The notes under the pieces: model-generated
The model's database searches: none
Told to the model about the DNA's origin: nothing
Seen by the model: only the letters and a program-made list of their open reading frames with translations
Part shown: piece by piece, positions 61,411-64,000 of the stretch
Position numbering within the stretch: the stretch's first letter is position 1
How the letters are laid out: each line of letters starts with the position of its first letter
Position numbers and translations under genes: made by a program
From: Siderastrea siderea
Taxonomy: Eukaryota; Cnidaria; Anthozoa; Scleractinia; Rhizangiidae
Direction of reading: 5' to 3'
Assembly (NCBI GenBank): GCA_964030785.1
Contig: OZ034972.1
Coordinates: forward strand, 21,041,183 to 21,105,182
DNA: 64,000 bases

Positions 61411-64000
61411 ACTGAATGCAAGGCTGGCTCTACGGCAAAGGGCTGATTTATTTCACGGCCAATATTTCGGTTGCTGGTAACAAAATTAACCTTCCTCAGG
61501 GCCAGAGCTATTCTGAAGGAAAATGTCATACTTAATAGTCATACTTAAGTACGCTTTAGGGTTTTTATATTGACAGGCTCAAACATCTTGACTAAGTAAG
61601 TAACTCAAGGTATAAGTGACACTAAGTGGGAAAGAGAATTATTCAAAAGTGAAGATCGGATCAGAATGCTGGCAGTTAACCAGGAGGTTTCAAAAGGGCT
61701 TTGACTGAATGAGACCGCGACTACACAGTTTACCATTTAAGATCATTTTAATAGTTGCACAGGACGGAATTTGAGATCCATCAAAGAGACTAGTAACATA
61801 CGTGACTCACACGCTAGAACGACAAGAAAGGAAATGAGAATAAAATAAACATTACCATGGACCCACCCCATTTTCAAAGATCACACCGGCTAAAATGGTA
61901 GGAACTATGTCATGGCTTTCATGCATCCTGTTTCAATGGGCAGGATTAGCCCGCGGTAAAGTACTGCAGCTAAAAAGGTTTTGTTGAAATGGTCACCCTT
62001 TAGAATTTTAACACCCACGACTTCAAAAGTTGGAAACACTTTTGAGGCTGAGAGGTTTAAGTATCGATAAAATGCTTCTTATCTTAATTAGGCACCTGTG
62101 ATCGCGTTGATAAAAGGCACAACTTCAACCTAGAGACAAAACAATAAAAATCGAATAAATCAGCCGTCATGGAATCGAAGACAGTTCCGCATTCTGCCAT
62201 GTGCTCACAATTTGCTCCAGATTTTAATTAAAAGTTTTTGCAATGTAGCGTTTGTCACGAAAACTGAGTTCTTCGTTGTTTGCAGAAACAGATGTCTGCA
62301 GACAATGCTCACTCAAATATCACCACGGTGGTATTCTTTTGTCTTCATGGCGGGCGGAGAAAAACACGCATGCTACGTTGCCTTCAAACCAGACAGTCTG
62401 GGGCTTGGAACTAGTCTGTGGGTTTGGAAGAAGGCTGTACATGGTTGTCTTTTAATTATCATTTCTGAAAATGGAACAGTAATTTTGGCAAGTTAGCAAA
62501 GACCCGAATAGAAACCTCAAGAATGTCAGTGGAAATGGGAACAACGCATTAAAGATTTATTCTACTAAGAGGATTAATTAATTCCTCAGAAATAGGATGA
62601 AAACATCACGTATATTCGCAGTCTCTCTGGTTGCTTTCAAAGTTGTATCGTGTCCTGCTATTCAAGCGAACTCCTTATAAGGCAAGCTATTTCAAAGTGC
62701 TGTTTCAAATATTTGGTAAACTAACTACCGGCTTTCTAGCGCAACGATTTAAATGGCTTTCCTGAAGTCACTAAAACCCTGAATCACGCACAAGGAAAAC
62801 CGGGTCCAAAATGCCAACAACAGATCACGAAAATGTGGCCGTACCAACTGCCCGCGGGTGACCATCGGGGTGACCTGATTAGAAGGGTTATCACACTAGA
62901 TAACGACTACATGGACTTTCCTTTCTGCAAAAATTAAGTGGCTGGTGACAACGCCAGAGAAGGCCGCAAGGCGGCTACTGTCTGTACTTGGTTCAACCTT
63001 TTGAGACTGTGGATGAAATCTTAAATCGTGACCACTCAAATAAAATGCATTGAGCAGTTTGGGGATGGATATTCAAATAAAAGCTACTGTGGGCGACTAC
63101 TGTTTTTTTCCTCGCTTTGAGTTTCCTTTCCTGAGAATTCAGTAATTCTGGCATCAGATACAAATTCATCTTGGCTTGTTAAGCGAATCTCGAATCTTAA
63201 ACGATTCTGCAACCGTATTATTTTTCATGAAATGAAAGCCGAACGCGTATTCGCACTTTTGAATTTCAGGTGAGATAGACCACACATTAGTATTCTGGAC
63301 CAAGAATGAACGCCCAAATCATTTGTTCAGGGGCAAATGAACTGAAAAATCTGTGAAGACTTCACTGACATGCAAAATCCTAGTAGCTCAAAAATTGTTT
63401 AAAAAAGAGGGCTGGCAATAAAATAAAATAAGAAAAAAGGGCGGAAAAGCAAAAAACAAACAAACAAAAAAGAATATTTAAATTATTAATTATGGAGATC
63501 CTTAAAAGAATATTCGTTTATAAAGGCAGTTGTTACATACTATCTTGATTATTGAGCTGACATTTTGTTCTTGTGCTGTGAAAAAGAGATAATTATCTCG
63601 AACAAAGATCGATCATTTTCTCTCAGTAAGTGACTGAGAACCCGGAAATTGTCGATTGTTCAGCTGTCCCTCTGCACTTACGACAAGAAAGGCGGGCTAA
63701 AACTAATTACTTTGGCAAATTTTCAGCAATTATGATCAGCGCTAAAAGTGGTTGTTGTGTCAGCGAGTAGAAATTAATGGCACTAAGTTAAACTTAAGCA
63801 GCTGCGACGAATCCATACGCAAACGAAATCTATGTACAGTATATAGAAGCTATCGCGTTGCAATAATTCATTTTGTCTGAACTGAACAAGTGATACGCAA
63901 GCTGTTTCGCCAGCGTCTAGTCGACTCTCGGGTCTTCGTTTTCCTCGAGTAGACTATTTTCCATGGAGTATTTCAGACCTGGGGCGGCCATCAAAAATGA
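61411..64000. other. Gene-free right end
   Basis: At about 61444-61500 a GGCCAATATTTCGGTTGCTG ... AACCTTCCTCAGGG motif resembles the flank of Penelope-like or other retroelements, but it is too short to call. A 94-codon ORF at 62212-62496 (plus) has no domain I recognise. The rest shows nothing. Confidence 0.3.

Noticed and set aside
61444..61500. Penelope-like flank motif (TTTCGGTTGCTGGT ... CTTCCTCAGGG)
   Set aside because: Suggestive from memory only, with no reverse transcriptase or GIY-YIG fragment nearby.
62212..62496. 94-codon ORF near the right end
   Set aside because: No recognisable domain, weak start context, and an overlapping second frame of similar length.

Overview
The window is eukaryotic and almost certainly from an anthozoan cnidarian, most likely a stony coral. 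It is AT-rich, about three quarters of it is repeats, introns or gene-free DNA, and three genes are strongly conserved with animal orthologues. The species assignment is inference. It rests on the two-domain small heat shock protein, the metazoan-type intron positions, and repeat families that I recall from coral genomes but could not check here.

Three protein-coding genes were rebuilt exon by exon, and every splice phase closes. (1) IMP dehydrogenase, plus strand, 17147-33426: 15 coding exons, 513 aa, catalytic Cys331 present. (2) A small heat shock protein with two alpha-crystallin domains, minus strand, 37795-39025: 2 exons, 242 aa, with a perfect three-unit heat shock element upstream. 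(3) A Gi-class heterotrimeric G protein alpha subunit, minus strand, 42050-53748: 8 exons, 354 aa, with all nucleotide-binding motifs and the pertussis-toxin cysteine. A 132-codon ORF of unknown nature (16633-17031, minus) starts 116 bp from the IMPDH start in divergent orientation. The three genes are unrelated housekeeping, stress and signalling genes and form no pathway.

Layout: 1-16.6 kb is a repeat landscape. It is a degenerate tandem array with a period near 0.9 kb, broken by a 4.5 kb TTAA-flanked foldback transposon (1500-6037), a triplicated ~260 bp unit, an RTE-like LINE 3-prime end, another retrotransposon C-terminus, microsatellites and palindromic miniature elements. 17-33.4 kb is IMPDH, whose introns hold at least five inverted-repeat elements; the largest is a 1.68 kb TTAA-flanked hairpin with arms of about 787 bp. 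33.4-37.5 kb holds a tRNA-derived SINE-like dimer and two foldback elements. 37.5-39.3 kb is the heat shock gene. 39.3-42 kb is intergenic with G-rich tracts. 42-53.7 kb is the G-alpha gene, whose 6.6 kb first intron carries nested transposons and an element that has picked up a HIRAN-like coding fragment. 54-64 kb has no gene I can support.

I found no new multi-gene system. The most unusual signals are the intronic long-hairpin TTAA elements, the 0.9 kb array with recurrent exon-like blocks, and the HIRAN-like capture.
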